DNA of 64,000 bases from SXIZ01 sp040079795 (GCA_040079795.1 JBEBJQ010000009.1:1-64000), one strand, 5' to 3'. Positions 51,324-60,082 are shown, counted from the first letter of the stretch. The notes: generated by a model not told the origin, from the letters alone. Numbers and translations: made by a program.

Positions 51324-51866
51324 ATGTACAAACACACGCTTGCCCTGTTCACTTTTTTAACTTTAACGCTTTTAAGCAGCGCTGTTTGGGCTGACAAAAT
51401 TTATAAATGCAAGAATGCCAAGGGGATTTTAATTTATGGCTCCTCCCCTTGCGCAGAGAATGTGGAAACACTGAATACCTGGACAGTAACAACCAGAGTA
51501 AAACCGCCGGAAATGTTGGTGTTAAAGCAAAACGATTACGGCCATTATATGATGGATGGCGCAGTCAACGATCAGCGGGTTTCTTTTATTGTCGATACCG
51601 GCGCATCTAAAGTTTCATTACCGGTCGCGGTGGCACAAGCTGCGCAGATCTCATGCCAGGATCAAGTGACCATCCACACCGCCAATGGTTCTGCCCAAGC
51701 CTGTTCGGTTACCATCCCTAAATTCAAATTTGGTCCTTTTGTCCTGCAAAACGTCTCGGCGATCATTGCCCCGAACCTCAGCGAACCGCTTTTAGGTATG
51801 AACGTTCTACAGCAATACAAAATTGCACAGGAACACGGGGAAATGCACATTTCAGAGCGGCACTAA
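51324..51866 (+). CDS. DUF4124 plus retropepsin-like aspartic protease
   Basis: 180-aa exported protein. Signal peptide about 1-23 (ends VWA), DUF4124 motif (DKIYKCKNAKGILIYGSSPC), and a clan AA retroviral-type aspartic protease domain (about 70-178) with VSFIVDTGASKVSLP, the active-site DTGAS, and the second-motif strand LSEPLLGMNVLQQYKI. Such single-domain proteases dimerise to become active. Substrate unknown. DUF4124 also occurs in the protein at 28744-29286. Confidence 0.88.
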   Translation: MYKHTLALFTFLTLTLLSSAVWADKIYKCKNAKGILIYGSSPCAENVETLNTWTVTTRVKPPEMLVLKQNDYGHYMMDGAVNDQRVSFIVDTGASKVSLPVAVAQAAQISCQDQVTIHTANGSAQACSVTIPKFKFGPFVLQNVSAIIAPNLSEPLLGMNVLQQYKIAQEHGEMHISERH

Positions 51867-51895
51867 ATTCTCAAATTGAACTATAGGATAGCTAC

Positions 51896-51925
51896 GGTAG
51901 AGACGCAGTAGTTTGCATCCCTACC
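51896..51925. repeat. degenerate GAGACGC-family palindrome between convergent genes
   Basis: Imperfect stem GGTAGAGACGCA / TGCATCCCTACC with two mismatches and a 6-base loop, between the stops of the protease gene (51866) and the GST gene (51942). Related in sequence and placement to 1237-1261 and 30960-30987. Confidence 0.6.
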
Positions 51926-51941
51926 AATCCTTTTAAGCAAC

Positions 51942-52565
51942 TCAACCAGCCGTCAACGCCGAACTTTGCCATGCTGGTAATTGTTCAACATTACCATACC
52001 AACGCAAAATTTCTGGATACCCTGATAACGGGTATTGTGCAGGCGCTGCTAAGGTCAGCCATGACCCTATCGAATAATCTGCCAGCGTTACAGCATCACC
52101 TACCAACCATTCGCGACCGGTTAAATGTTGCTCCAACACTTGTGCAAAACGGTGAAAGCGTTCTTCCCCTTTGGCAATCTCTTGCTCATTGGCAGCCCCC
52201 ATATTAAAAGCGCTTTTTATGACCCGCTCAAACACCATAACCCCACAGGCACTGCCAAAGTGCCCTACCTGCCAGAACTGCCAGCGACTAATATCCGCCT
52301 GAATTTTCGGGTCGGTCGGCCATAGTGAATTATTGGGTACTTTCGAGCAAAGATATTGCATAATGGCATTAGACTCCCACAACACAAAATCATTGTCTAC
52401 CAAGGTTGGAATCATATGATTCGGGTTTAATTTTAAAAAATCGGGCTGCAATTGCTCCCCTTTAGATAAATCCAAAGCTTGCAGCTCGCAATCTAATTGC
52501 AAGTGATGCAACACAGCAACAACCCGACGTGAATTAGGTGATATAGGAAAATGGTAGAGTTTCAT
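51942..52565 (-). CDS. glutathione S-transferase family protein
   Basis: 207-aa protein with a thioredoxin-like N-terminal domain (MKLYHFPISPNSRRVVAVLH, NPNHMIPTLVDNDFVLWESN, with the cis-Pro and the ES glutathione-binding pair) and an all-helical C-terminal domain (EWLVGDAVTLADYSIGSWLT, capping-box Asp). Transcribed divergently from the HxlR regulator and almost certainly controlled by it through the two palindromes between them. Confidence 0.92.
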   Translation of the reverse strand: MKLYHFPISPNSRRVVAVLHHLQLDCELQALDLSKGEQLQPDFLKLNPNHMIPTLVDNDFVLWESNAIMQYLCSKVPNNSLWPTDPKIQADISRWQFWQVGHFGSACGVMVFERVIKSAFNMGAANEQEIAKGEERFHRFAQVLEQHLTGREWLVGDAVTLADYSIGSWLTLAAPAQYPLSGYPEILRWYGNVEQLPAWQSSALTAG

Positions 52566-52585
52566 AAAGTTTTCTCGCTAAAAAT

Positions 52586-52644
52586 GTTACTTGCTTATTG
52601 CAAGTAACTTAATTTTACACAGTTACTTGCATTTTGCAAGCTTT
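52586..52644. promoter_or_regulatory. tandem HxlR operators between GST gene and regulator
   Basis: Two copies of the same palindrome 36 bp apart. Site 1 (52586-52608) is perfect: GTTACTTGC-TTATT-GCAAGTAAC. Site 2 (52622-52644) has GTTACTTGC-ATTTT-GCAAG with a diverged last arm. Both lie in the 112-bp divergent region, site 1 next to the GST start and site 2 nearer hxlR. They fit the dimeric winged-helix binding of HxlR proteins. Confidence 0.8.
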
Positions 52645-52677
52645 AAAGATTACAGTAGCTATATACTAAAAATTTTC

Positions 52678-53061
52678 ATGAATACCGAACCCACAAACTA
52701 CCGTTCCCTCTGTCCGCTGAGCACTGCCCTGGATCTTATCGGCGACAAATGGAGCCTGATTCTGGTACGCGATATGTGTATGCATAAAAGCAAGTATGGG
52801 GATTTCCAAAACTCCCAGGAAGCAATACCCACCAACATCCTCGCAAATCGTCTGCGGAAACTTGAAAGTAACGGTATTATCAAAAAACGTCCCTACCAGG
52901 AAAAACCCATCCGCTATGAGTATTTTTTAACGCTTAAAGGTGCAGAGTTGCTGCCGGTTATTCAACAGCTCGCACGCTGGGCACACCAACATATTCCTGA
53001 AAGTATGCCGCCGCCGGACTGGTTTTTAAACGCAAAGCCTGAGGATTTGATTAAGTCTTAA
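52678..53061 (+). CDS. HxlR-family transcriptional regulator
   Basis: 127-aa winged-helix regulator, started at ATG 52678 (MNTEPTNYRS). An earlier in-frame Met would run through the operator sequence. HxlR signature CPLSTALDLIGDKWSLILVR with the redox-type Cys near the N-terminus, then the recognition helix NILANRLRKLESNGIIKK and wing YEYFLTLKGAELLPVI. Some HxlR proteins sense electrophiles through this Cys, which would suit control of a GST. Confidence 0.93.
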   Translation: MNTEPTNYRSLCPLSTALDLIGDKWSLILVRDMCMHKSKYGDFQNSQEAIPTNILANRLRKLESNGIIKKRPYQEKPIRYEYFLTLKGAELLPVIQQLARWAHQHIPESMPPPDWFLNAKPEDLIKS

Positions 53062-53118
53062 AGCTTTAGAAAAAGCCCTGAAACCTAAACATTTTAGAAG
53101 TATAACGATTTTATCAAC

Positions 53119-53763
53119 TTACTTTTCTATAGTTTTTATAAACTCATTGGCCTCATTAATAGAGGATTCCATCGCCTTCACCAACGAAGAAACGTCAGAT
53201 TGCACGCTACCGAGATCGTCTTTTAACGAGGCAATCGCACGGGCATTAAGATTATGTTTTAAATATAAGACCTGATCTTTAAAAATTTTCAATACCGGTT
53301 CAATTTTTGCTTCAGCCTTATTCATCGCGCCAATCAGCTGTTGATAATGCTGCTGGGTAACCGTTAATTTTTGCTGGCTGCTATTTTTTAAGGTTGCACT
53401 CTGATACTGCTCTATTTCCTGTTCCCATTCTGAAAACAAGGACTTAGAAACACTATCAATGTCATCAATGCGTTTCCTAACCAGCTTCGCCTGCTTAACG
53501 CTTGCTTCATATTCATCATTCAGCTTGTTGTAGACCTTATCAAGCTCACCGCCTTTAAAATTGGTTGCGGCCGTAAATTGCGCTAAAGCTGATTTAAATT
53601 GCTCCTTAGTTTCTTCCTGCGTATCGCGGGCTTTTTCAACCCGATGCACCATCACTTCACGTTTTGGAATGCCAACTTTTTCCAGTCCGCTATAGTACAT
53701 TGATGAACAGGACGCCAATGTAATCAGTCCGATAATCGACAATAACCGGCATAAAACTTTCAT
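53119..53763 (-). CDS. DUF2959 lipoprotein
   Basis: 214-aa protein with a lipoprotein signal (LITLASC, lipobox Cys at about 19) and a DUF2959 domain made of long helices with coiled-coil character (about 35-205; KARDTQEETKEQFKSALAQF and the KHNLNARAIASLKDDLGSV region). Outer-membrane or periplasm-facing. Function unknown in the family. Convergent with hxlR. Confidence 0.88.
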   Translation of the reverse strand: MKVLCRLLSIIGLITLASCSSMYYSGLEKVGIPKREVMVHRVEKARDTQEETKEQFKSALAQFTAATNFKGGELDKVYNKLNDEYEASVKQAKLVRKRIDDIDSVSKSLFSEWEQEIEQYQSATLKNSSQQKLTVTQQHYQQLIGAMNKAEAKIEPVLKIFKDQVLYLKHNLNARAIASLKDDLGSVQSDVSSLVKAMESSINEANEFIKTIEK

Positions 53764-53853
53764 ATAATCTCCTAAGAATGAATGCGTAAGATAATAAAGG
53801 ATTGTTATAAGCCCCAGGGACGGATAAAACCAGTCCTAACCAACCAGAAACGA

Positions 53854-54882
53854 TTAAAGCTCATCAATAAAACTTAATTGTGAAGGCATTTTTAAACCAA
53901 AATGCGCATAGGTACTCTGGGTCACTACCCGTCCACGCGGCGTACGCATAATAAAACCCTGCTGAATCAGGTAAGGCTCAAGCACATCCTCAATGGTACC
54001 TCGCTCCTCACTGATCGCTGCCGACAACGTATCCAAGCCCACCGGTCCGCCGTCAAACTGCTCCATAATCGTTCTAAGAAACTTACGATCCAAGGCATCA
54101 AAACCATTGGCATCAATTTGCAGCATTTGCAACGCCAAATCGGCTATTTCCAAGGTAATACGGCCATCGCCCTTAACTTCTGCAAAGTCCCTTACCCGTC
54201 TGAGCAAACGATTGGCAATACGCGGTGTACCCCGCGAACGTCGGGCAATTTCAGTAGCACCTTCGGTCAGTATAGAGATCCCCAGCACCTTCGCTGAACG
54301 TTCTACAATAACACTGAGCTCAGTAATAGAATAAAACTCCAAGCGCTGCACAATGCCGAAACGATCCCGTAACGGGGAAGTCAACAAACCTGCGCGTGTG
54401 GTAGCCCCCACCAGCGTAAACGGCGGCAAATCCAGTTTAATCGAACGCGCCGCAGGTCCTTCACCGATCATCAAATCAATCTGATAGTCTTCCATCGCTG
54501 GGTATAAAATTTCCTCCACCGCCGGACTTAAACGATGGATTTCATCAATAAACAAAACATCATGCGCCTGCAAATTAGTCAGCAATGCCGCTAAATCACC
54601 GGCCTTATCCAACACCGGCCCGGAGGTTTGACGGATACTCACGCCCATTTCGGTCGCGATAATATTCGCCAGCGTAGTCTTACCCAACCCCGGCGGCCCA
54701 AAGATTAAGACATGATCCAGCGCTTGTTTACGCGCAGTCGCAGCATGAATGAATATTTCCATTTGCGTGCGCAACGCTTGCTGGCCGATATAATCCTGCA
54801 ATCGCTTCGGGCGAATCGCGCGATCCTGACGTTCCTCATCGACCTTACTTACCGCGCTGATTAAACGATCCGGCTCAATCAT
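53854..54882 (-). CDS. ruvB: Holliday junction branch-migration helicase RuvB
   Basis: 342-aa AAA+ motor of the RuvABC resolvasome. Walker A GPPGLGKTTLA, Walker B VLFIDEIHRL, sensor 1 LVGATTRAG, and C-terminal winged helix with QQGFIMRTPRGRV. RLQDYIGQQALRTQMEIFI at the N-terminus is typical. Overlaps ruvA by four bases; ruvCAB are in one operon. Confidence 0.98.
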   Translation of the reverse strand: MIEPDRLISAVSKVDEERQDRAIRPKRLQDYIGQQALRTQMEIFIHAATARKQALDHVLIFGPPGLGKTTLANIIATEMGVSIRQTSGPVLDKAGDLAALLTNLQAHDVLFIDEIHRLSPAVEEILYPAMEDYQIDLMIGEGPAARSIKLDLPPFTLVGATTRAGLLTSPLRDRFGIVQRLEFYSITELSVIVERSAKVLGISILTEGATEIARRSRGTPRIANRLLRRVRDFAEVKGDGRITLEIADLALQMLQIDANGFDALDRKFLRTIMEQFDGGPVGLDTLSAAISEERGTIEDVLEPYLIQQGFIMRTPRGRVVTQSTYAHFGLKMPSQLSFIDEL

Positions 54883-55490
54883 CGCGCCGCGCCTTGTAGC
54901 GCGAGCCTTATAAGCTCTTCACAGGATTTATCGGTAGCATCCAACGCCTGCACCATCCGGCTGGCATCTGGCGGTTTATAGCCTAACGAACATAATGCGC
55001 TGATTGCTTCTTGTTTGGGGTCACCTATTGAGGGGACAGGAGCGCCCCCAGCAAGTGATGGAATGACTAGGGCAGTCGCTTCCCCCAAGCCGGGTAAACG
55101 GTCACGCATTTCAATCACTAAGCGTTCTGCAGTTTTTTTACCAACCCCCGGTAGCCTAACCAACGCCTGCATATCGTTATTCTGGATACACTGCTGAAAC
55201 GCTTCCGCCGACAACCCCGATAACAGCGTTAAAGCTAATTTAGGCCCAACACCATTAACTTTTATTAACGCCCTAAACAGCACACGATCCGCCAGTGTTG
55301 CAAAGCCAAACAAGGCGTGGGCATCTTCCCGCACTACCAAATGCGTGTGCAAGGTCACTTCTTCACCGACCGCGGGCAACAGATAAAACGTTGTCATCGG
55401 CGCTTCCAACTCGTAGCCAACCCCTTGTACATCCACAGTCAACCAGGGCGGCATCTTAGCCGCCAACTTGCCATGTAAAAAACCGATCAA
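54879..55490 (-). CDS. ruvA: Holliday junction-binding protein RuvA
   Basis: 203-aa RuvA, exactly the length of the E. coli protein when started at TTG 55490 (LIGFLHGKLAAK), which overlaps the ruvC stop as TTGA. A longer ATG frame runs back through ruvC and is unlikely. Domain I is the OB fold (VDVQGVGYEL), domain II has two helix-hairpin-helix motifs (LIKVNGVGPKLALTLLSGL and LVRLPGVGKKTAERLVIEM), and domain III binds RuvB. Rare start codon. Confidence 0.95.
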   Translation of the reverse strand: MIGFLHGKLAAKMPPWLTVDVQGVGYELEAPMTTFYLLPAVGEEVTLHTHLVVREDAHALFGFATLADRVLFRALIKVNGVGPKLALTLLSGLSAEAFQQCIQNNDMQALVRLPGVGKKTAERLVIEMRDRLPGLGEATALVIPSLAGGAPVPSIGDPKQEAISALCSLGYKPPDASRMVQALDATDKSCEELIRLALQGAAR

Positions 55491-55987
55491 CGCCCTACCC
55501 CTTGCAGTACCCGTTGCGCCGTTTGCTGGTAATGCGCATGACACAAACTGATCCCCAACGCATCGCCAGCATCTACCTGTAATTCACCTTGCAATTTAAG
55601 CAAAATTTTAACCATGTGTTGTACTTGTAATTTATCCGCACTGCCCTTACCGACCAGCGCCTGCTTAACCTGTCTGGCAGCATATTCAAACACCGGCAAG
55701 CCACTCACCTGCACGGCACAAATCGCCGCACCTCTGGCCTGCCCTAATTTTAACGCCGAATCGGCATTTTTATGCATAAATACCTGCTCGATTGCCATTT
55801 GTTCAGGCTTATAAGTCGCCACAATGCCACTAATGCCCGCAAAAATTTGTTGTAATCGGTCTGGAAAATACTCGGCGCTGATGCGTATACAGCCGCTGGC
55901 AACATATTGATACCCCTGCGGGCTTTCATCAATAATACCGTAGCCGGTCAGTCGCGAGCCTGGATCTATCCCTAAAATACGAGCCAT
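55487..55987 (-). CDS. ruvC: Holliday junction resolvase RuvC
   Basis: 166-aa endonuclease of the RNase H fold. Active-site acidic residues in ARILGIDPGSRLTGYGII (D7), AIEQVFMHKNADSALKLGQA (E66 region) and the C-terminal QVDAGDALGISLCHAH. Start at ATG 55987. First gene of ruvCAB. Confidence 0.97.
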   Translation of the reverse strand: MARILGIDPGSRLTGYGIIDESPQGYQYVASGCIRISAEYFPDRLQQIFAGISGIVATYKPEQMAIEQVFMHKNADSALKLGQARGAAICAVQVSGLPVFEYAARQVKQALVGKGSADKLQVQHMVKILLKLQGELQVDAGDALGISLCHAHYQQTAQRVLQGVGR

Positions 55988-56128
55988 AATTTAACAATTG
56001 AACACCATCATTTATACCAACTGATGACGATTAGGTAGGAAAGGCCATCATTATACCTAATTCCAGCAATCCCTTAAAATCCAGCAAGCTTGGCTATTCG
56101 TAAATAGTCCCAATTGCAATAAAGAAAC

Positions 56129-56911
56129 TTACATCCGCCAAACCAGCAAAGTGGATTGATGCAAATCGTCTATTTTGACTTTTTTATAAGGTGTTTGGCC
56201 TGGAACTGTAAAGCTATTACTGATAAAAAGGCTTCCTGGGCGCATTTCAGCTTTTGCTTTGCGCCATAAGCGCTCCATCGGTACGGGCGAAAGGTAAGCG
56301 AATACCACATCATAATCTGCCAAATCATGCGCCCAGAAATCACCCCAGTGAACCCGGCACTGTCGATACCCCCCCAGACGGATGCGTAACCAACTCCACA
56401 CAAAAGGCAGCGGGGCCGATTCAACCCCGCTATAGTCGCCATCAGGCCGAATACTGGCAAGATAGGTCAGAACCCCGCCAAATCCTGAGCCAATGTCTAT
56501 AAACGTAAATCCCCTGCCTGCTTTAGGCTGCGGAAGCAAATTTCCTAAAGCGTGCCATACCTTGTTGCTGGACAAATAAAACGGCACTTGTGTGCGGTAG
56601 GTGTTCCAATACACCAGCATCATAATGAGAAATGCAGCAAGAAAAAAATAAGCGGGGATGTTAAAGGTCAGCGTTACCACCAGTGCAGGGGCAAATAAAA
56701 ATTGCAAAACCAACCACCATAGAGGCAATTTTGCTATATAAGCCATAACGGCGGCCAGAATTCCACTACAAAAAGCGAAAGCCATAGCAGTCACTTTAAT
56801 TGCTAAGAGCTGAACGCAAAGCAAGGCCAATGCAATCGCTGTAAATTGCAAAAACAGCGCAATTACGGCAGGTGGAAAACTAAACAGGCGTTTAAATAGA
56901 TTACCCAACAT
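56129..56911 (-). CDS. membrane-anchored class I SAM-dependent methyltransferase
   Basis: 260-aa protein with an unusual layout. The N-terminal half (about 8-105) has four membrane helices (VIALFLQFTAIALALLCVQL, VTAMAFAFCSGILAAVMAYI, LWWLVLQFLFAPALVVTLTF, YFFLAAFLIMMLVYW). The C-terminal half is a class I methyltransferase with motif I FIDIGSGFGGVLTYLA, motif II YSGVESAPL and DVVFAYLSPVPM as motif IV, of the type seen in protein or small-molecule methylases. Substrate unknown. 141 bp separate it from ruvC. Confidence 0.8.
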   Translation of the reverse strand: MLGNLFKRLFSFPPAVIALFLQFTAIALALLCVQLLAIKVTAMAFAFCSGILAAVMAYIAKLPLWWLVLQFLFAPALVVTLTFNIPAYFFLAAFLIMMLVYWNTYRTQVPFYLSSNKVWHALGNLLPQPKAGRGFTFIDIGSGFGGVLTYLASIRPDGDYSGVESAPLPFVWSWLRIRLGGYRQCRVHWGDFWAHDLADYDVVFAYLSPVPMERLWRKAKAEMRPGSLFISNSFTVPGQTPYKKVKIDDLHQSTLLVWRM

Positions 56912-57115
56912 AGTTGCTTTGGCCCTTAATCCTTTTAAAAGGAGCCATCGTACCTTAAAAAGAGTATGTTAGCAGATACCAATGTTTAAAGTTTTGAGCG
57001 AACAAACCAGCTTGCACAGGCTGGGAAAATAACTAAATGAATACAACCAAAATAAGAAGCATGCAATAACCAGTGTAACAACTGGTTCTGCCCAATCAGT
57101 ATTAAGATGGATTGC

Positions 57116-57272
57116 TTAATTAAATCTTACGGGTTTCTCAGCCGATTCTTTTAACCAATCCAAGTATTGAAGGTAACCATCATCCACATAAAAGCAAGCC
57201 GCCCGATTATTACCGTGCTAGATAATGTGTCGCAGCACATTAGGCAGAATAATTCGAGAGCGGCAGGGGCAT
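57116..57272 (-). pseudogene. REP-associated tyrosine (Y1) transposase relic
   Basis: On the minus strand, RIILPNVLRHII-stop-HGNNRAACFYVDDGYLQYLD and WLKESAEK match the N-terminus of RAYT (Y1_Tnp) transposases. An in-frame TAG replaces the expected Gln codon, an extra base sits near the ATG, and the catalytic HUH and Tyr parts are absent. A REP-like half-site follows at 57311. The rest of 56912-57493 (582 bp) shows no other gene. Confidence 0.75.
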
Positions 57273-57310
57273 GATTAAACCCTAGACGATATTTTCCTAG
57301 AGGTTAGCGT

Positions 57311-57335
57311 AAAACGTGGTCTGTCCACTATTTTT
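57311..57335. repeat. REP-like half-site beside the RAYT relic
   Basis: AAAACGTGGTCTGTCCACTATTTT is a near match to the arm of the palindrome at 59609-59663 (AAAACATGGCCTGTCCCCTATTTT), 3 differences in 24 positions. It lies upstream of the RAYT relic start, where such elements are normally found. Confidence 0.65.
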
Positions 57336-57493
57336 CGTGTCCTATTTTTCGGGGTGCGACAATTGGTCACATTGCTTATTTGAATAGATATTGGGTAGAC
57401 TTCGCTTGCTAATTAATTTTTGTAACCCTGTTGCTTTGCAAGAAACGCACATGCAAGGTGCCTGTTAATCCATATTTCATAGAGGATGTAATA

Positions 57494-58821
57494 ATGTTAA
57501 AAAATAGCAGCAGTACCTTAAAAAATACCTTGCTGGTCGGCTTCTACGGCATGGCAAGCTTGATAACGTTCAATGCGTATAGCGCCGATCTTACCCCCCT
57601 CCCGAAGGATTGGTTAGTAGAGGGCTCTTATATTGTTACATTTAATGACCCTGTAGGGTCTGAAAAGTCTATGATTGATCCGCCCACTAAAATGCAGCAT
57701 AGCCCGGTCCCTTTTGGGGAACATAGCACTGGACAGAGCAAACAAGCCCTACAAAATGACTTGGCCATTAACGGTAAAGTCAACCGTATTTTTGAGACTA
57801 TCAATGCTGCGCATATCTTGATGGATGCCACAGAAGCACTCCGGTTAAGACAAGATAAACGGGTTAAAAGCGTTGAGCAGGATGCACTGTTCACTTTTGC
57901 TACGACGCAAACCAATCCAGGCTGGGCGTTGGATCGCCTTGACCAGTCCACGACAGTCTTGGATAACAAATACAACTACAACTATAATGGTGCCGGTAGG
58001 ACTATTTATATTATAGATTCTGGGTTAGCGTTATCAAACCCAACTGTTGCGGCTGAATTTGGGGGGCGTGCATCCATTTTTTATGATTTTTTTAACACTG
58101 GGGGTTCAGATACTTTAGGACATGGCACTGTGGTTGCCAGCGTAGCTGGGGAAACACTTATGGCATAGCGAAAGGCGCAACGATAAAAATGGTGAAAGCC
58201 GGAAATGAGGGGAACATTAATAATTGGCTCAGCAACCTCGTCACGTCGCTTAATTGGTTAGGGGCAAACAATGTCCCACGAGGAACCATTGTAAATCTCA
58301 GCATACAGCTTACTAATTTGAACTGTGCCCTTTCTTGGATATATCCGCCCTTGGACAATGCTGTTAAAGCCGCACATAACGCTGGCGTTATTGTGGTGCT
58401 GGCAGCGGGCAATGATGGTTGCAATACTGCCAATTATTCACCGGCGCAAATTCCTGAAGCCTTTGTTGTGGGTGGGACTAATAGAACGTTGTTAGCTTCA
58501 GGTAAGGATGCTAAACACTCAATGTCTGGCAATACCTCTAGGACTGGAGGGAATATTTCAGCGTTCGCTCCAGGCGAATTGGTTGACGTGTTGAATTCAG
58601 GTGGTTCCCCTGAAAAGGCCACCGGCACATCACTTTCTGCACCCTATATTGCAGGCATTTTTGCCGTTGCATGTCAAACAAATCCAACTTTCTGTAATAC
58701 CGCCCCAACCGCTGATATTTATAACGTGTTACGCGGCTATGGCACTTTAGGGACGGTCACCAACACCGACGGCTCACCCTTAACAGGCGCAACCTCAAGG
58801 TTTATCCGGCAGCAATGGTAA
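57494..58821 (+). pseudogene. subtilisin-like (S8) serine protease broken by a frameshift
   Basis: A secreted subtilase. ATG 57494 has an AGAGGATG site. Signal peptide about 1-31, an I9 inhibitor-like propeptide (about 43-130), then the peptidase domain with catalytic D175 (IYIIDSGLAL) and H210 (LGHGTVVAS). The frame stops at 58168 but continues in the next frame as NTYGIAKGATIKMVKAG and reaches catalytic Ser in TGTSLSAPYIAG. One base is missing in the GGGG run at 58148-58151; restoring it gives VAGGNTYG and a protein of about 442 aa. All catalytic residues are kept, so the break is recent or a sequence error. Confidence 0.85.
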
Positions 58822-58840
58822 GCTCAGATAGCCAGCGTAA

Positions 58841-58885
58841 GCGTAATGCGCCGCAGCGGAAGCCAAGCCATTCGGCGCATTACGC
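58841..58885. repeat. 13-bp inverted repeat downstream of the subtilase
   Basis: Perfect arms GCGTAATGCGCCG (58841-58853) and CGGCGCATTACGC (58873-58885) with a 19-base loop, 20 bp after the subtilase stop. Possible terminator or dispersed repeat; no T-run. The remaining DNA to 59100 shows nothing else. Confidence 0.65.
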
Positions 58886-59100
58886 TCTCGAGACTGTGAA
58901 AGAATTGATGATTTGGAGTACAAACTTACATTTGTACTCCGTAATTAATTAATAATTAATTGATTACAAAATAGCTAAAGCTATTTAGCTCCTAAAAATC
59001 AAATACTTTCATAGCCTCTCTCGCCTTTAACCCCCAGGGCAACTATTTCCTACGAACTGAACAAGTACCCTTTAACCTTAGATTAAGGATAAATAAGCTT

Positions 59101-59610
59101 ATGAAAAACCTATTCAACAAATTCTGCTCTGCTTGCACGTTCCTGATAATAGTCAACTTGGCAACAGCTCATGCTGAAGGGACTATCCCACCGCTATTTT
59201 CTTACACCGTACTTGAAACACCTGAATGGGGTTCATTCTCTCAAACGGATGACCCTTGGGCTAGGATTATCAATACCCAGGAAGAATGGCAAGCACTTAA
59301 CAATGATCCCCGGTTTTTCAAACTATGGCAATTGCCAACAACATCCCCACCCCCAGCAATCGATTTTGAGCATTATCAGCTCGTGATTGGGGGTTTGCAA
59401 AGTGGCCCTGCCGGTAACGAGGTAGTAGTCACGAATGTCCGTGAAGAACTTAACGAAGTCCAGATCTTTGCAACTGCAATCAGTCTGCCTTGTAGCGGAT
59501 TTCCAATAAGCACCTCTCCTGTTGTCGCCATTTTAATTGCAAAAACGGGTAAGCCCATTAACATTAGGCTTAAACATGCTTCCTATGATTGTATTAAACC
59601 ACAGCAGTAA
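59101..59610 (+). CDS. secreted PrcB-like protein
   Basis: 169-aa protein with a signal peptide (about 1-25, ends AHA). The rest resembles the PrcB C-terminal domain family: RIINTQEEWQALNNDPRFF, PAIDFEHYQLVIGGLQSGPA, VVVTNVREELNEVQIFATAI and a final ISTSPVVAILIAKTGK. Two C-terminal Cys may pair. PrcB is a subunit of a subtilisin-like protease complex in some bacteria, and here the gene lies next to a subtilase gene, which strengthens the call. Match is by eye. Confidence 0.65.
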   Translation: MKNLFNKFCSACTFLIIVNLATAHAEGTIPPLFSYTVLETPEWGSFSQTDDPWARIINTQEEWQALNNDPRFFKLWQLPTTSPPPAIDFEHYQLVIGGLQSGPAGNEVVVTNVREELNEVQIFATAISLPCSGFPISTSPVVAILIAKTGKPINIRLKHASYDCIKPQQ

Positions 59611-59663
59611 ATAGGGGACAGGCCACGTTTTGAGTAGTATAAAACATGGCCTGTCCCCTATTT
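59609..59663. repeat. REP-type palindrome (GGGGACAGGCC family)
   Basis: Nearly perfect inverted repeat AAATAGGGGACAGGCCACGTTTT with AAAACATGGCCTGTCCCCTATTT, one mismatch and a 9-base loop. It begins inside the stop of the PrcB-like gene. This palindrome type is spread by RAYT transposases in many proteobacteria. The 200 bp after it contain no gene. Confidence 0.8.
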
Positions 59664-59866
59664 TCTTTTCCATTCACCCAAAATCTCCACGGTTCACCAA
59701 AGGTATTGCCAAGACAACGACTTCGGCTACCGACTTACTGCCGCAGCCCTCAAAATCTGAAAAGATATTTTCTTATACATAGTAGAGTGCATCGAATATC
59801 ACCGGGCTTGTCCAACAACCGGTTCAGATTGTGGCTCGCTTCGCTCGCAAAATCTAACTTTATTCG

Positions 59867-60079
59867 TCAGGCAGCAATTTCAATATATTGAACGGTACTT
59901 GTTGGCGGCGGAATAGGCAAACCATCTTCTACCATCCCCTCAATATGGAATTCAATTGCTTCACGAATTTCTCGCTCTGCCTCCTCAATTGTAAAGCCAG
60001 TGGCAACACAACCTGGCAGATCCGGTACATAAGCCGAGTAATTATTTGCCGCTTTTTCGACAACGATTGCATAACGCAT
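59867..60079 (-). CDS. hicB: HicB-family antitoxin
   Basis: 70-aa HicB-like protein: MRYAIVVEKAANNYSAYVPD followed by LPGCVATGFTIEEAEREIRE, the usual degenerate RNase H fold. It has no C-terminal DNA-binding domain, so autoregulation would need another route. An AAGGAG site inside the end of hicA precedes its ATG by 7 bases; 3 bp separate the genes. Confidence 0.85.
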   Translation of the reverse strand: MRYAIVVEKAANNYSAYVPDLPGCVATGFTIEEAEREIREAIEFHIEGMVEDGLPIPPPTSTVQYIEIAA

Positions 60080-60082
60080 TGG

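Noticed and set aside
55491..55544. ATG-initiated longer RuvA
   Set aside because: It runs back through ruvC; the TTG start gives exactly the 203-residue RuvA.
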